Part shown: positions 43,684 through 51,419 of the stretch, in pieces
Position numbering within the stretch: the first letter of the stretch is position 1
Layout: the number at the start of each line of letters is the position of its first letter
NCBI GenBank assembly: GCA_023715865.1
Contig: JAMBOW010000001.1
Location: 1,922,001 to 1,986,000 of the forward strand
Direction: 5' to 3'
Length of the DNA stretch: 64,000 nucleotides
Source of the DNA: Neobacillus mesonae
GTDB lineage: Bacteria > Bacillota > Bacilli > Paenibacillales > Paenibacillaceae
Program-made: the position numbers and the translations under genes
The notes under the pieces: model-generated
What the model saw: only the letters and a program-made list of their open reading frames with translations
Told to the model about the DNA's origin: nothing
The model's database searches: none

Positions 43684-44406
43684 ATGATCGTACAAATCTG
43701 ATAAGGTATGAACTTCCTTTTCGGTTATATCATCCAAATAGCAGCCCCATAATCTAGCTGTCATTAGGGCATCCTCAAGCGCATGATGTCGGCCTTGAAT
43801 CGGTATTCCCCTTGATTCTAGACATTCATCAAGTCCGTAGCCTGCCCGCTGCGGCTCCAGCCATCTAGCCAGCATCATCGTATCAATCACTCGATGACTA
43901 AGTCTAACCCTCGATGTCTTCCATAGTGCTGCATTTAAGAATGACTTGTCATGTGCACTCGCGTGTGCAACCAGAACCCGCCCCCCTACAAAAGACATAA
44001 AGTCATGCAATCCTTCTAAAATCGGCGGAGCATCCTGGGTCATATCAGGTGTAATGCCAGTTAATTCCGTAATATGCTCTGGAATAGGAACTTTAGGTTT
44101 AACCAGTGTATAAAATTGTTCATCTTCGATTATCTGTCCACCTACAACACGAACTGCCCCAAATGACAAGATTTCGTCTCCATGTTGGGGTGCAAACCCC
44201 GTCGTTTCTAAATCAAAAACTACAGCATCCAGCTCTGTTAAGGGCGTTCTTAGCGCCTCTGGCTTGCGATTCTCCCGCATCAATGAACGTAAAAAAGCCA
44301 TCTGCTGCGCGGTAGGGGCGCCGAGCATAGAAGCGATTGCCGAGGGCACCCCTCCCTGCCTAAACGAGTTCCAAAAACCGTTATTGCCCCTTACCGGGTC
44401 TTTCAT
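43669..44406 (-). CDS. DnaQ-like 3'-5' exonuclease (DEDDh)
   Basis: 245 residues. An N-terminal extension of about 57 residues leads into the exonuclease fold: FDLETTGFAPQHGDEILSFG (ExoI), LVAHASAHDKSFLNAAL (ExoII), and HHALEDALMTARLW (ExoIII with the DEDDh His). It may proofread or degrade short DNA or RNA. The start overlaps the stop of the DUF294 gene (ATGA), so the two are coupled; DUF294 nucleotidyltransferase and DEDDh exonuclease are often adjacent. Confidence 0.9.
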   Translation of the reverse strand: MKDPVRGNNGFWNSFRQGGVPSAIASMLGAPTAQQMAFLRSLMRENRKPEALRTPLTELDAVVFDLETTGFAPQHGDEILSFGAVRVVGGQIIEDEQFYTLVKPKVPIPEHITELTGITPDMTQDAPPILEGLHDFMSFVGGRVLVAHASAHDKSFLNAALWKTSRVRLSHRVIDTMMLARWLEPQRAGYGLDECLESRGIPIQGRHHALEDALMTARLWGCYLDDITEKEVHTLSDLYDHLSHA

Positions 44407-45488
44407 GTGCGTCTCCTCTCCACAAACCGAAGTTGTCGCTGCAGGTTACGGTGCACTTTCTTAACTGTACTTAACGACTCCCTGAGCTCATACAGAATCG
44501 TTCTTTGTTTTAGTTGTTCTTCTTCTATATAACCGCTGCTGGAAATAACGCCATTTTCATGCTCAACCTGTGTAATGCGCCTTAGCTTGAGTGCAATCAT
44601 AAAGGCCTCCTCGCAAGCATCGACAAAATGCAGCGGAATCGCCTCAAGACGTGCCAGCTTCGTCAGTCGTTTAATCGTATTTGTATCCTTCAGTCCATTC
44701 TGCAGGGCCATGTAACGGGCGCTGTTTACAAGCGGGATATAGAGTCCGTATTTGATATCAAATCCTCCGGCATGCTCACCAAATCTTTCCGTCACCACCT
44801 GCCCCAGGATGTTCAACGTCGCTTTATGCTTCACTGTGTTACGCAGAACTGCAGAGGCAAGATCAGGCGTTGATTGAAATAGGTATCCAAAATGTTGTTT
44901 GAATTGTTCCGATAATTCGATATCCCCGCTCACATGCCTCATATCAGCTGTAATAATCAGATAACGAACAGGTTCCCATTTCAAATCGTTCGTCCATTCC
45001 GTCAGCTGTTTCTTCCAAGAATCAAGCGTTTGTCTCCATAATGGTTCCGAGCACATCACTTTACCTTCACATTTAGCATAACCTGCCGACTCAAGTGAGT
45101 CTGAAATCCGTTTGCCTAATTCTTTAAAGTACAAATCCTTTTCCGGATGTGCCATATCGCTTATAATCAGTCCGTTATCCTGATCACTCCAGAGTGTCGC
45201 TTCCCCTCTTCCCGAGCTTCCAAAAACGATAAAAGAGTACGGTACTGGCGGCAGACCAAATCCTTCAGTCTTCATCTGCAGCTCGCACAGCTCAATGACT
45301 CTTCTAGCCACAGCATCATGCAGATCATTCACCATTTGGTACCATTTCACTAAAGTCACACTTGCTAATAAGTCCTGCAATTCCTCTTGCTTCTTCATTC
45401 GAGCCTGCTTCAACGCTTGAATGGATGGTAAGTTCTCCAAATCATCCAGTCGGAATGAAACATTGCCCGTAGATTTCAGAGGTTCCAT
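44403..45488 (-). CDS. DUF294 family putative nucleotidyltransferase
   Basis: 361 residues. IVFGSSGRGEATLWSDQDNGLI is the GlnD-like nucleotidyltransferase core (GS motif and DQD metal carboxylates); the C-terminal substrate-binding DUF294 domain contains FDIKYGLYIPLVNSARYMAL. CBS domains found in larger relatives are absent, leaving a short helical N-terminus. The substrate is unknown. AGGGGGACAGA precedes the ATG. Upstream partner of the exonuclease gene. Confidence 0.85.
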   Translation of the reverse strand: MEPLKSTGNVSFRLDDLENLPSIQALKQARMKKQEELQDLLASVTLVKWYQMVNDLHDAVARRVIELCELQMKTEGFGLPPVPYSFIVFGSSGRGEATLWSDQDNGLIISDMAHPEKDLYFKELGKRISDSLESAGYAKCEGKVMCSEPLWRQTLDSWKKQLTEWTNDLKWEPVRYLIITADMRHVSGDIELSEQFKQHFGYLFQSTPDLASAVLRNTVKHKATLNILGQVVTERFGEHAGGFDIKYGLYIPLVNSARYMALQNGLKDTNTIKRLTKLARLEAIPLHFVDACEEAFMIALKLRRITQVEHENGVISSSGYIEEEQLKQRTILYELRESLSTVKKVHRNLQRQLRFVERRRT

Positions 45489-45777
45489 AGTTCTGTCCCC
45501 CTAGACGTGTTCCCCTCCATCATACCATGTTAGGCTGAAAAGGTGGCGTTCAATTCATTATGCAACAACTGCAGCAGATATGTAATTAACTATAAAACTA
45601 CATTATTATGTAATGTTTACTAACATAATATGAAAAAATTATTCCCACAGCAATTATAAAAGAAGGACGATACATTGACAAGACCATTTTCTGACTCGAC
45701 TGCAAATATCCGCAGGCACCCACTTTAAATATATTGAAACAGGGTTATACCACTTCTTCCATATAAAAGCATCACGT
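45489..45777. other. AT-rich intergenic region without a recognised gene
   Basis: This stretch between the divergent DUF294 and MerR genes holds no frame with a ribosome binding site. The segment from about 45580 to 45660 is very AT-rich and should contain promoter elements for the minus strand, but I could not place a convincing pair. Confidence 0.5.
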
Positions 45778-45807
45778 TTGACTGTATGGTTCTAGATCAT
45801 GTATCAT
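45778..45807 (+). promoter_or_regulatory. Candidate promoter of the MerR gene
   Basis: TTGACT at 45778-45783, an 18-bp spacer and TATCAT at 45802-45807. The slightly long spacer is in line with promoters autoregulated by MerR proteins, which twist DNA to align the boxes. Confidence 0.5.
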
Positions 45808-45854
45808 GTTTAAGTAGAGATATATTGGAAAGGTGCGTGTTTTTCGATGGGGAT

Positions 45855-46283
45855 ATGAAGCTGTATCGAATCGGTGAATTGTCGAAGGCTGCCGGTGTCA
45901 GCGAACGTACGATTGACTATTATACGAAGCTTGGATTAATTACTCCAGAGCAACGTACTCAAAAAAATTATAGATTATATAATAGTGAAACCTTAGCTCG
46001 AATTGAACGTATTATCCAGATGAAACTAGAGAAGTATAGTCTCGAAGAGATTAAGAATTCTTTAGATAAATGGAGCCATGTTTCAGCTAATGAACAAGTG
46101 TCCAGCAAGCTCAACAATTTGGAGCTTCACGTAGAACAGCTTGAGCGTGAAGTTAACGAACTCAAACCGCTCCTTCAAGAGATGAAGCCGGCGCAGCAGC
46201 GAAAAGTCGTTACTGCCCTTCTCACCAAGAGCGCTGCTTGTATGGAAGCATTAAAAATTATGCTTGAAAGCTCCATGATGTAG
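45855..46283 (+). CDS. MerR family transcriptional regulator
   Basis: 142 residues from the ATG at 45855. The N-terminal winged helix MKLYRIGELSKAAGVSERTIDYYTKLGLITPEQR.. is classical MerR; a long coiled-coil dimer helix (about 80-115, rich in Leu and Glu) follows, and a short C-terminal region has a single Cys in SAACMEALK. This layout without metal-binding Cys clusters fits stress or multidrug-sensing members. A GTG at 45837 with GGAAAGG upstream is an alternative start. It precedes the membrane protease gene by 27 bp, so the two probably form an operon. Confidence 0.87.
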   Translation: MKLYRIGELSKAAGVSERTIDYYTKLGLITPEQRTQKNYRLYNSETLARIERIIQMKLEKYSLEEIKNSLDKWSHVSANEQVSSKLNNLELHVEQLEREVNELKPLLQEMKPAQQRKVVTALLTKSAACMEALKIMLESSMM

Positions 46284-46310
46284 TCGAAATTGAATATGGA
46301 GGTATGATGA

Positions 46311-46976
46311 ATGTTTATACTGCTTATTTTAGCCATCATACTGTCGATTTGGGCACAATTTCGTGTTCAAGGGACATTTAAGAAATGGGCTAATGTAGAG
46401 AATTCAACCGGACTAACCGGTTATGATGTAGCAAGACATATGCTGGATTCAAACGGATTACAGGATGTGCCGATCGAACCGGTAAGAGGTGCTCTTTCAG
46501 ACCATTATGATCCGATTCATCGCGTCGTACGTCTTTCTGAGCCAGTCTATTACGAAAGATCCATTTCAGCAGTAGCTGTTGCTTCTCACGAGGTAGGGCA
46601 TGCTATTCAGCACAAAGAGCATTACCCAATGCTAGTGCTTCGTCACCGGATCTTCCCAATCGTAAACTTTGCATCAGGTTTAGCGCCGTTCCTGTTGCTG
46701 GGAGGATTTCTATTCAACGCATTTAACTTGATCGGTCTAGGGATTATCTTCTTCTCAGTCACCGTAGCCTTTCAACTCATTACATTGCCTGTAGAATTTA
46801 ACGCTAGTAACAGAGCTCGCCGTATCATTGTTGAAGAAGGTTACGTTCGTAGTGAAGAAGAACGCGGAGTCGGCAAAGTTCTTAATTCCGCAGCACTTAC
46901 TTATGTAGCTGCCGCTTTAATCTCGTTACTCGAACTCATTCGTTACATCGGCATTTTTACAAGCAACCGTGAATAA
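46311..46976 (+). CDS. YugP-family membrane zinc metallopeptidase
   Basis: 221-residue integral membrane protein with an N-terminal helix, a catalytic segment VASHEVGHAIQHKEHYP (HExxH at about residue 92), two central hydrophobic helices (FASGLAPFLLLGGFLFNAF, LIGLGIIFFSVTVAFQLITL), VEFNASNRA where a family acidic ligand lies, and a C-terminal helix. This is the YugP/PF04298 family; substrates are not established. AGGAGG-like GGAGGTATGATGA precedes the ATG. Cotranscribed with the MerR gene, which may control it. Confidence 0.88.
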   Translation: MFILLILAIILSIWAQFRVQGTFKKWANVENSTGLTGYDVARHMLDSNGLQDVPIEPVRGALSDHYDPIHRVVRLSEPVYYERSISAVAVASHEVGHAIQHKEHYPMLVLRHRIFPIVNFASGLAPFLLLGGFLFNAFNLIGLGIIFFSVTVAFQLITLPVEFNASNRARRIIVEEGYVRSEEERGVGKVLNSAALTYVAAALISLLELIRYIGIFTSNRE

Positions 46977-46984
46977 TCAATAAG

Positions 46985-47014
46985 AAACCCCGGTCGACTA
47001 TTCGACCGGGGTTT
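46985..47014. terminator. Bidirectional intrinsic terminator
   Basis: AAACCCCGGTCGA and TCGACCGGGGTTT with a 4-nt loop. It ends yugP-like and overlaps the 3' end of the convergent LysR gene. Confidence 0.85.
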
Positions 47015-47909
47015 TGCTATTATCTAATCCGAAGTAATCAAGTAAAAAAGTTCGAAACGACTGTGCGACCAAAGGCAATTTCTCATCACTGCGGTGGATT
47101 AATCCGATGGTACGCGTTACTTTAGGGCTCTTGATTCGCACTCTAGCAGGCTGAAGCGGATTGGTCTGGAATAAAGCCATCTCAGGCAACACACTGACCC
47201 CCATTCCTGCCGCTACTAAGCCGCGAATGGTATCCGTCTCTTCTCCCTCAAAAGCTATTCGAGGGGTAAACCCAGCTTCCAGACATGCATGCCAAACGAT
47301 GGGTCTGAGCGAGTAGCCTTTGCTGAAAAGGATAAACTTATCATCTTTTAGCTGATCAAGTGTAATGGATTCTTCTGCGGCCAAGGGATGGTTCTGAGGT
47401 AATATAGCAAACAGTTCTTCCGTCAGCACAACATCTCCGGCGATTTGATCATGCTTCTCCGGAAAAGGCGATACAAAAGCAAGATCAACCTCCGCTGATA
47501 ATACATCTCTTATTAAAGTAGGAAACATCCCCTGTTTAAACTTGAATTTAACGTTAGGATAGCGCTTGCGAAACTCTGAAACGACAGAAGGAATCAAGTG
47601 GATACCCAAACTGTGCGGAAATCCGATTCGAATCTCGCCCTTTTCCGGGTCGAGGAATTCATGAACCTCGCCAACCGCCCGATCCAGGTCTTTCAGAATG
47701 CCCTCCACTCTTTTGCAAAACAACTGACCTACAGGTGTAAGTTGAAGATTCCGCCCTTTTTGCATAAATAAGTCGATACCGAGTTCTTCCTCCAGATGAT
47801 GAATCTGCCTGCTGACTGCAGATTGCGCCACATGTAATTCCTCCGCCGCCTGTGTTACGTGTTCTTTCTGTGCAACTTTTAAAAAGTACTGCAACTGTCG
47901 TAGTTCCAC
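46998..47909 (-). CDS. LysR family regulator, GltC-like
   Basis: 303-residue transcription factor. N-terminal helix-turn-helix MELRQLQYFLKVAQKEHVTQAAEELHVAQSAVSRQIHHLEEELG (in part) and a two-lobed periplasmic-binding-like effector domain (IRIGFPHSLGIHLIPSVVSEF, GEETDTIRGLVAAGMGVSVLPE in part). The overall sequence resembles GltC of Bacillus, which controls glutamate synthase, but no gltAB genes are adjacent. Start is GTG at 47909, with GGAG 11 nt upstream. LysR targets usually lie divergent; here the next gene upstream is the same-strand rhomboid gene, so the target may be elsewhere. Confidence 0.88.
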   Translation of the reverse strand: MELRQLQYFLKVAQKEHVTQAAEELHVAQSAVSRQIHHLEEELGIDLFMQKGRNLQLTPVGQLFCKRVEGILKDLDRAVGEVHEFLDPEKGEIRIGFPHSLGIHLIPSVVSEFRKRYPNVKFKFKQGMFPTLIRDVLSAEVDLAFVSPFPEKHDQIAGDVVLTEELFAILPQNHPLAAEESITLDQLKDDKFILFSKGYSLRPIVWHACLEAGFTPRIAFEGEETDTIRGLVAAGMGVSVLPEMALFQTNPLQPARVRIKSPKVTRTIGLIHRSDEKLPLVAQSFRTFLLDYFGLDNSKTPVE

Positions 47910-47999
47910 TCGTTTAATCGCTCCAATCTGCTAAAACCATCCAAGTCATTTACATGGAAACAGTTCATGACTCTAATGTATCATGACATTCTGAATGAA

Positions 48000-48614
48000 T
48001 CAACGGCGCTTTAACAGTCTAATAATCAAACCGTAGATAAAGAAACCGCCGATCAGTCCTCCAAGATGTGCAGCAAGATTAATATTGGCCACACCGATCG
48101 AAAAAATAATCCCGAAGCCGAGAATCGTATAAATCGTCTTTCTAGATGCATCATCCATTAGATGGCGCTGGAATATAACAATATAAAGGAAAGCTCCGTA
48201 AACCCCATAAATCGCTCCTGATGCACCAATCGAGAAAGTAGGGGTGGACAGATTATTGTAGTAACCCTGAGTAATGATATTACCCACTAAGCCACTGCCA
48301 ATATACAGTAGGGCGTAACGCCAAAAACCAAGCAGTCTTTCAAGCGGCGGTGCAAATACTAGCAGAGCGAAACAGTTAAACAGCAGATGTGAGAAGCCCG
48401 AGTGCAAAAACATGGATGCAAACAGACGCCACACCTCTCCGTTCCATGGTGGAATATTCGTTAGTGCTCCGTATTGCAGCAGCGTCATCGCATTACCTGT
48501 TCCTCCATTGAACATAAGCACCACGTACATAATGATATTTGCTGCCAGCAGGATCGAGGTGATCGGATAATAACGCAAATAGCCTTTCCAGTTCTCATAA
48601 CGCAAAAAAATCAT
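48000..48614 (-). CDS. Rhomboid family intramembrane serine protease
   Basis: 204-residue membrane protein with six helices. The catalytic Ser is in SIGASGAIYGVYGA and the His in NLAAHLGGLIGG, with the structural WRLFASMFLHSGFSHLLFN loop. It cleaves single-pass membrane proteins within the bilayer. Start is the ATG at 48614 with AAGGATG 8 nt upstream; the extension to 48695 is over the tpx promoter region. Divergent from tpx. Confidence 0.9.
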   Translation of the reverse strand: MIFLRYENWKGYLRYYPITSILLAANIIMYVVLMFNGGTGNAMTLLQYGALTNIPPWNGEVWRLFASMFLHSGFSHLLFNCFALLVFAPPLERLLGFWRYALLYIGSGLVGNIITQGYYNNLSTPTFSIGASGAIYGVYGAFLYIVIFQRHLMDDASRKTIYTILGFGIIFSIGVANINLAAHLGGLIGGFFIYGLIIRLLKRR

Positions 48615-48643
48615 TAACATCATCCTTCCGGCTGTCCAGTCGT

Positions 48644-48673
48644 TGGACATTAACTTCATATAAAGATTATAAT
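48644..48673 (+). promoter_or_regulatory. Candidate tpx promoter with PerR/Fur-type box
   Basis: TGGACA (48644-48649), 18 bp, and TATAAT (48668-48673). ATATAAAGATTATAA at 48658-48672 matches the PerR box TTATAATNATTATAA at 12 of 14 defined positions and covers the -10. This suggests peroxide control of the downstream peroxidase gene, though an AT-rich promoter can match by chance. Confidence 0.45.
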
Positions 48674-48717
48674 AGATGGTGTTCAAGATCACCAATATAC
48701 AAGGAGGTACATAACAA

Positions 48718-49236
48718 ATGACTCAAGAACGCACAGGTGTTGCTGCATTTAAAGGCAACCCTATTACCCTAATCGGCCCAGAGCTTAAAACAGGAGATCA
48801 AGCTCCTAATTTTACATTGAACAAGAATTTGCTTGAAGAGGTTCAGCTGTCTGATTTTGCCGGCAAAATCAAATTAATCAGTGTTGTTCCTTCACTTGAT
48901 ACAGGCGTTTGTGATGCACAAACCCGCCGTTTCAACGAGGAAGCTGCTTCTCTTGGGGATAGCGTCGTCATCCTGACGATCAGTGTTGATCTTCCATTCG
49001 CTCAAGCCCGTTGGTGCGGAGCTGCTGGAGTAGACCGTGTCGTTACATTGTCTGACTATAAATCCAAATCATTCGGAACTTCTTATGGTGTATTGATTAA
49101 AGAGCTGCAGCTAGATATGCGCTCCATCTTTGTTATTGATGCTGAAGACAAAATTACATATGTAGAATATTTGTCTGAAATGTCCGAGCATCCAAACTAC
49201 GAAGATGCTATCGCAGCTGTCAAAGCACTGCTTTAA
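48718..49236 (+). CDS. tpx: Thiol peroxidase
   Basis: 172-residue peroxiredoxin of the Tpx (atypical 2-Cys) type that reduces peroxides using thioredoxin. The peroxidatic C65 is in [13 protein letters not shown] and the resolving C100 in [11 protein letters not shown], the usual 35-residue spacing. The N-terminal [13 protein letters not shown] and C-terminal [18 protein letters not shown] are typical. Strong AAGGAGG upstream of the ATG. Ends at a bidirectional terminator. Confidence 0.95.
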   Translation: MTQERTGVAAFKGNPITLIGPELKTGDQAPNFTLNKNLLEEVQLSDFAGKIKLISVVPSLDTGVCDAQTRRFNEEAASLGDSVVILTISVDLPFAQARWCGAAGVDRVVTLSDYKSKSFGTSYGVLIKELQLDMRSIFVIDAEDKITYVEYLSEMSEHPNYEDAIAAVKALL

Positions 49237-49275
49237 TTGAACGACTCTTGTATTCAGAAGAATATAAGCAAAAAC

Positions 49276-49313
49276 AAAAGCGAGAACAGGACTTGTCCTT
49301 GATCTCGCTTTTT
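49276..49313. terminator. Bidirectional intrinsic terminator
   Basis: AAAAGCGAGA and TCTCGCTTTT, with an inner AGGAC/GTCCT stem; between convergent tpx and the DUF1499-like gene. Confidence 0.88.
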
Positions 49314-49315
49314 GA

Positions 49316-49711
49316 TTATTCCCCTACCACTTTGTATTTGCCGAGTTTCTTATCAATGGTATCAAAGAGTTGAAGTATGATACGGTAATTGGATCCTAGA
49401 TCACCCAAAGAACCTCTGGAAGCGGAGTAAATATCAACGGCACTGCGAACAGGTGTAACTTGTATAATGGAAACGGTAATATCTAATGTCCGCCCAAAAG
49501 ACGTGCGCTTCTCCATTGTAATTTCCCCAACTGATGGCACTTCATGAAGCACTTTGAATCCAGGAATTTTCTTCATTAGTGATGAAATCTCTTCCCATGA
49601 CTTATCTCTCGATAAGTTATAGTAGCGTGTTTTCATTTTTGGATCCTTAGCTCGGTCACTTGTTCCCTCCATACTGCGAACAATACCGACAAGTGTTCTT
49701 TTGAGTGACAA
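49316..49711 (-). CDS. DUF1499-like protein
   Basis: 131-residue soluble protein. Its second half VRSAVDIYSASRGSLGDLGSNYRIILQLFD resembles DUF1499, a domain of unknown function found across bacteria and plastids. TTG at 49711 is the likely start, with GGGGGAAGG just upstream; the longer frame to 49768 has no site. KTRYYNLSRDKSWEEISSLMKKIPGF in the first half is also family-like. Role unknown. Confidence 0.7.
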   Translation of the reverse strand: MSLKRTLVGIVRSMEGTSDRAKDPKMKTRYYNLSRDKSWEEISSLMKKIPGFKVLHEVPSVGEITMEKRTSFGRTLDITVSIIQVTPVRSAVDIYSASRGSLGDLGSNYRIILQLFDTIDKKLGKYKVVGE

Positions 49712-49821
49712 GACCCTTCCCCCTTTTTTTATGTAGCCGTTCCATTTAATCTCTCTATAGTGTATCATTGTTAACTCTTTAACAAAAGAGAGTATTCAAT
49801 CTTATGAAGATAATTTGCAAC

Positions 49822-49870
49822 AAAAAAGACATCTCTACGCACCCTAATGTAGAGTACGTGTGAGATGTCT
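49822..49870 (-). terminator. Terminator of the 6S RNA transcript
   Basis: On the minus strand AGACATCT pairs with AGATGTCT around a long arm that itself pairs (roughly GTACTCT with AGGGTGC), followed by TTTTTT. A short TATCC/GGATA hairpin lies between it and the mature RNA end at 49893, so the 3' end is probably processed. Confidence 0.8.
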
Positions 49871-49889
49871 CTAAATGTTATCCGAAAGG

Positions 49890-50076
49890 ATACCCGCTAA
49901 TGCCGTCCGATTATATTGTCTTCTGAACCTGCTATAGCAGGTGGGTGACCGCAGAAGTGGTTATGAAGTCCCCATGTCATATAGACAGGGCGTTTCAGCT
50001 GCACTCCGTATTGATCTCCCGAGACGTAGTCATTGGTTCAAAACAACGAATAACCGAAACGAACATCGCAGGATGT
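49890..50076 (-). ncRNA. ssrS: 6S RNA (RNA polymerase regulator)
   Basis: Non-coding RNA of about 185 nt on the minus strand. Read 5' to 3' it starts near 50076 with CATCCTGCGATGTTCG and ends near 49893 with CGGACGGCATTAGCGGG; CCTGC pairs with GCGGG and ATG with CAT to form the closing stem, the same terminal pattern as E. coli 6S RNA. The middle contains paired arms around a large bubble and a hairpin ACCTGC-TATA-GCAGGT. 6S RNA mimics an open promoter and sequesters the SigA holoenzyme in stationary phase. The gene has its own near-consensus promoter and intrinsic terminator. Assignment is by recalled pattern, without a covariance search. Confidence 0.75.
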
Positions 50077-50082
50077 AGAAAC

Positions 50083-50111
50083 ATTATAGCGCTATTCTAC
50101 AAAAAAGTAAA
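50083..50111 (-). promoter_or_regulatory. SigA promoter of the 6S RNA gene
   Basis: On the minus strand TTTACT (50106-50111), a 17-bp spacer and perfect TATAAT (50083-50088). Transcription should begin at about 50076. Confidence 0.75.
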
Positions 50112-50152
50112 TGTATGATCAGTAAAAGATAAAACTCATTGCGGTATTGCCG

Positions 50153-50935
50153 TTACTTTGCATCTTTCTGAGGTATAGCATCGCTCTCTGTCGTCGCTTC
50201 ACCAGACTGTTCTTCTTCACGCAGCGCCTGCATCTTCTCTGCCTGCTCCTGCATTTTGGTAAATGTAGCATAGAAGTTGAAGAATGCAAACCAAGCGATC
50301 AAACTTCCGATAAAGAAAAAGAACAATGCAGGATATTGCATACCGATGTAACATAACAGCCCTGCTCCAAGCAATGTAGAGAATACACGGAACGGACGGA
50401 TAAGCGTAATTAACACCGCGTTCTTGAGGATCATCCCAATGGACATATGGTAATGAACCACCATCGAGAAGAAGTTAAACATTGAAACTCCGAGCAGCAG
50501 CAGGAGAATCAACATAATAATGCCAATCAGCTGTAAATTCTCAAATTGTGTCATGTAAACGGTATAGTCGAGATACATAATTACAGCCAGCAGCGTATAA
50601 AATACCCCGCCTATCATGCTTTGCTTATAGTTTTCCTTGTATCCAGTAAAAAATGTCTTAATAATCGGTACATCTGTATCTCCCATGACCCATTTACGAA
50701 CAACATTAAACAAAGCGGCTGTCGCCGGGAAAAATGTAAACGGTGCCACAATACCCAATGCCCAGTTCATTTGGATGGACTCATTCGTCATTCCTTGACC
50801 CATAACAAGAACCTTTAAGACCAGGAAGAAAAAAAATGGTGAGGCGCATAGCACCCACAAAAGATTCGACGCCGCGAACCTCGTTATCCATTCTGTCAGG
50901 CGATAAATACCGCCCATTGCTCCTTTAAACTCCAA
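50153..50935 (-). CDS. YesL family membrane protein (DUF624)
   Basis: 260-residue integral membrane protein with about five helices and a charged C-terminal tail (KMQEQAEKMQALREEEQSGE). The opening GAMGGIYRLTEWITRFAASNLLWVL is typical of YesL/DUF624, which is usually found next to YesM/YesN and sugar importers and may be an accessory of carbohydrate uptake. Here it stands alone. Start is TTG at 50935 with AAGGAGG 9 nt upstream, or the ATG six codons later. Confidence 0.85.
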   Translation of the reverse strand: MEFKGAMGGIYRLTEWITRFAASNLLWVLCASPFFFFLVLKVLVMGQGMTNESIQMNWALGIVAPFTFFPATAALFNVVRKWVMGDTDVPIIKTFFTGYKENYKQSMIGGVFYTLLAVIMYLDYTVYMTQFENLQLIGIIMLILLLLLGVSMFNFFSMVVHYHMSIGMILKNAVLITLIRPFRVFSTLLGAGLLCYIGMQYPALFFFFIGSLIAWFAFFNFYATFTKMQEQAEKMQALREEEQSGEATTESDAIPQKDAK

Positions 50936-51211
50936 AATTGTTCTCCTCCTTAACACATGCGGCAGGTGATCATTCCAGCAAAATATCAAACACAATTCCT
51001 AATACAACTATACAGCATAACTGTAGCGAAAAGCTAGAGCATTACCGAAATCTCCCTGCTTTAAAGCAAATATATATCCAGTTATTTCCATAAAATAAGG
51101 GTGATCGCCTATTTTTTTGGAGGTGGGCTTCTGTCTAATCATCCGGTACAAATATACCATAGGATACGGTGTAGTTGATAAGCACTTCACTTCATTAAGG
51201 AGGTGACTGCA

Positions 51212-51349
51212 ATGTCTTATGGATACGGGTGCGGAAGTCAAGTTGGTGGTGTTTCTACTGGCTGCGGACACGACGGATGGTTTTCTTTAGGAACAATTCT
51301 TGTATTGTTCATTCTTCTCGTCATTATTTCTAAAACCTTTTTTTATTAA
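51212..51349 (+). CDS. YjcZ family sporulation-associated small membrane protein
   Basis: 45-residue protein missed by length cut-offs. A Gly/Cys/Ser-rich head (MSYGYGCGSQVGGVSTGCGHDG) precedes a single helix FSLGTILVLFILLVIISKTF, the YjcZ/Sporulation_YjcZ pattern, known from spore proteomes of Bacillus. AAGGAGGTGA lies 5 nt before the ATG. Probably inserted in the forespore or spore membrane; function unknown. Confidence 0.85.
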   Translation: MSYGYGCGSQVGGVSTGCGHDGWFSLGTILVLFILLVIISKTFFY

Positions 51350-51385
51350 TACCTAATCATCGGAGCAGGAAAATTTGTAATAAAA

Positions 51386-51412
51386 AAGACGAAGCACTAA
51401 GTGCTTCGTCTT
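51386..51412. terminator. Bidirectional intrinsic terminator
   Basis: Perfect 12-bp arms AAGACGAAGCAC and GTGCTTCGTCTT with a 3-nt spacer and a T run on the minus strand; it ends the cshA transcript and probably that of the YjcZ gene. Confidence 0.88.
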
Positions 51413-51419
51413 GTCTTTC

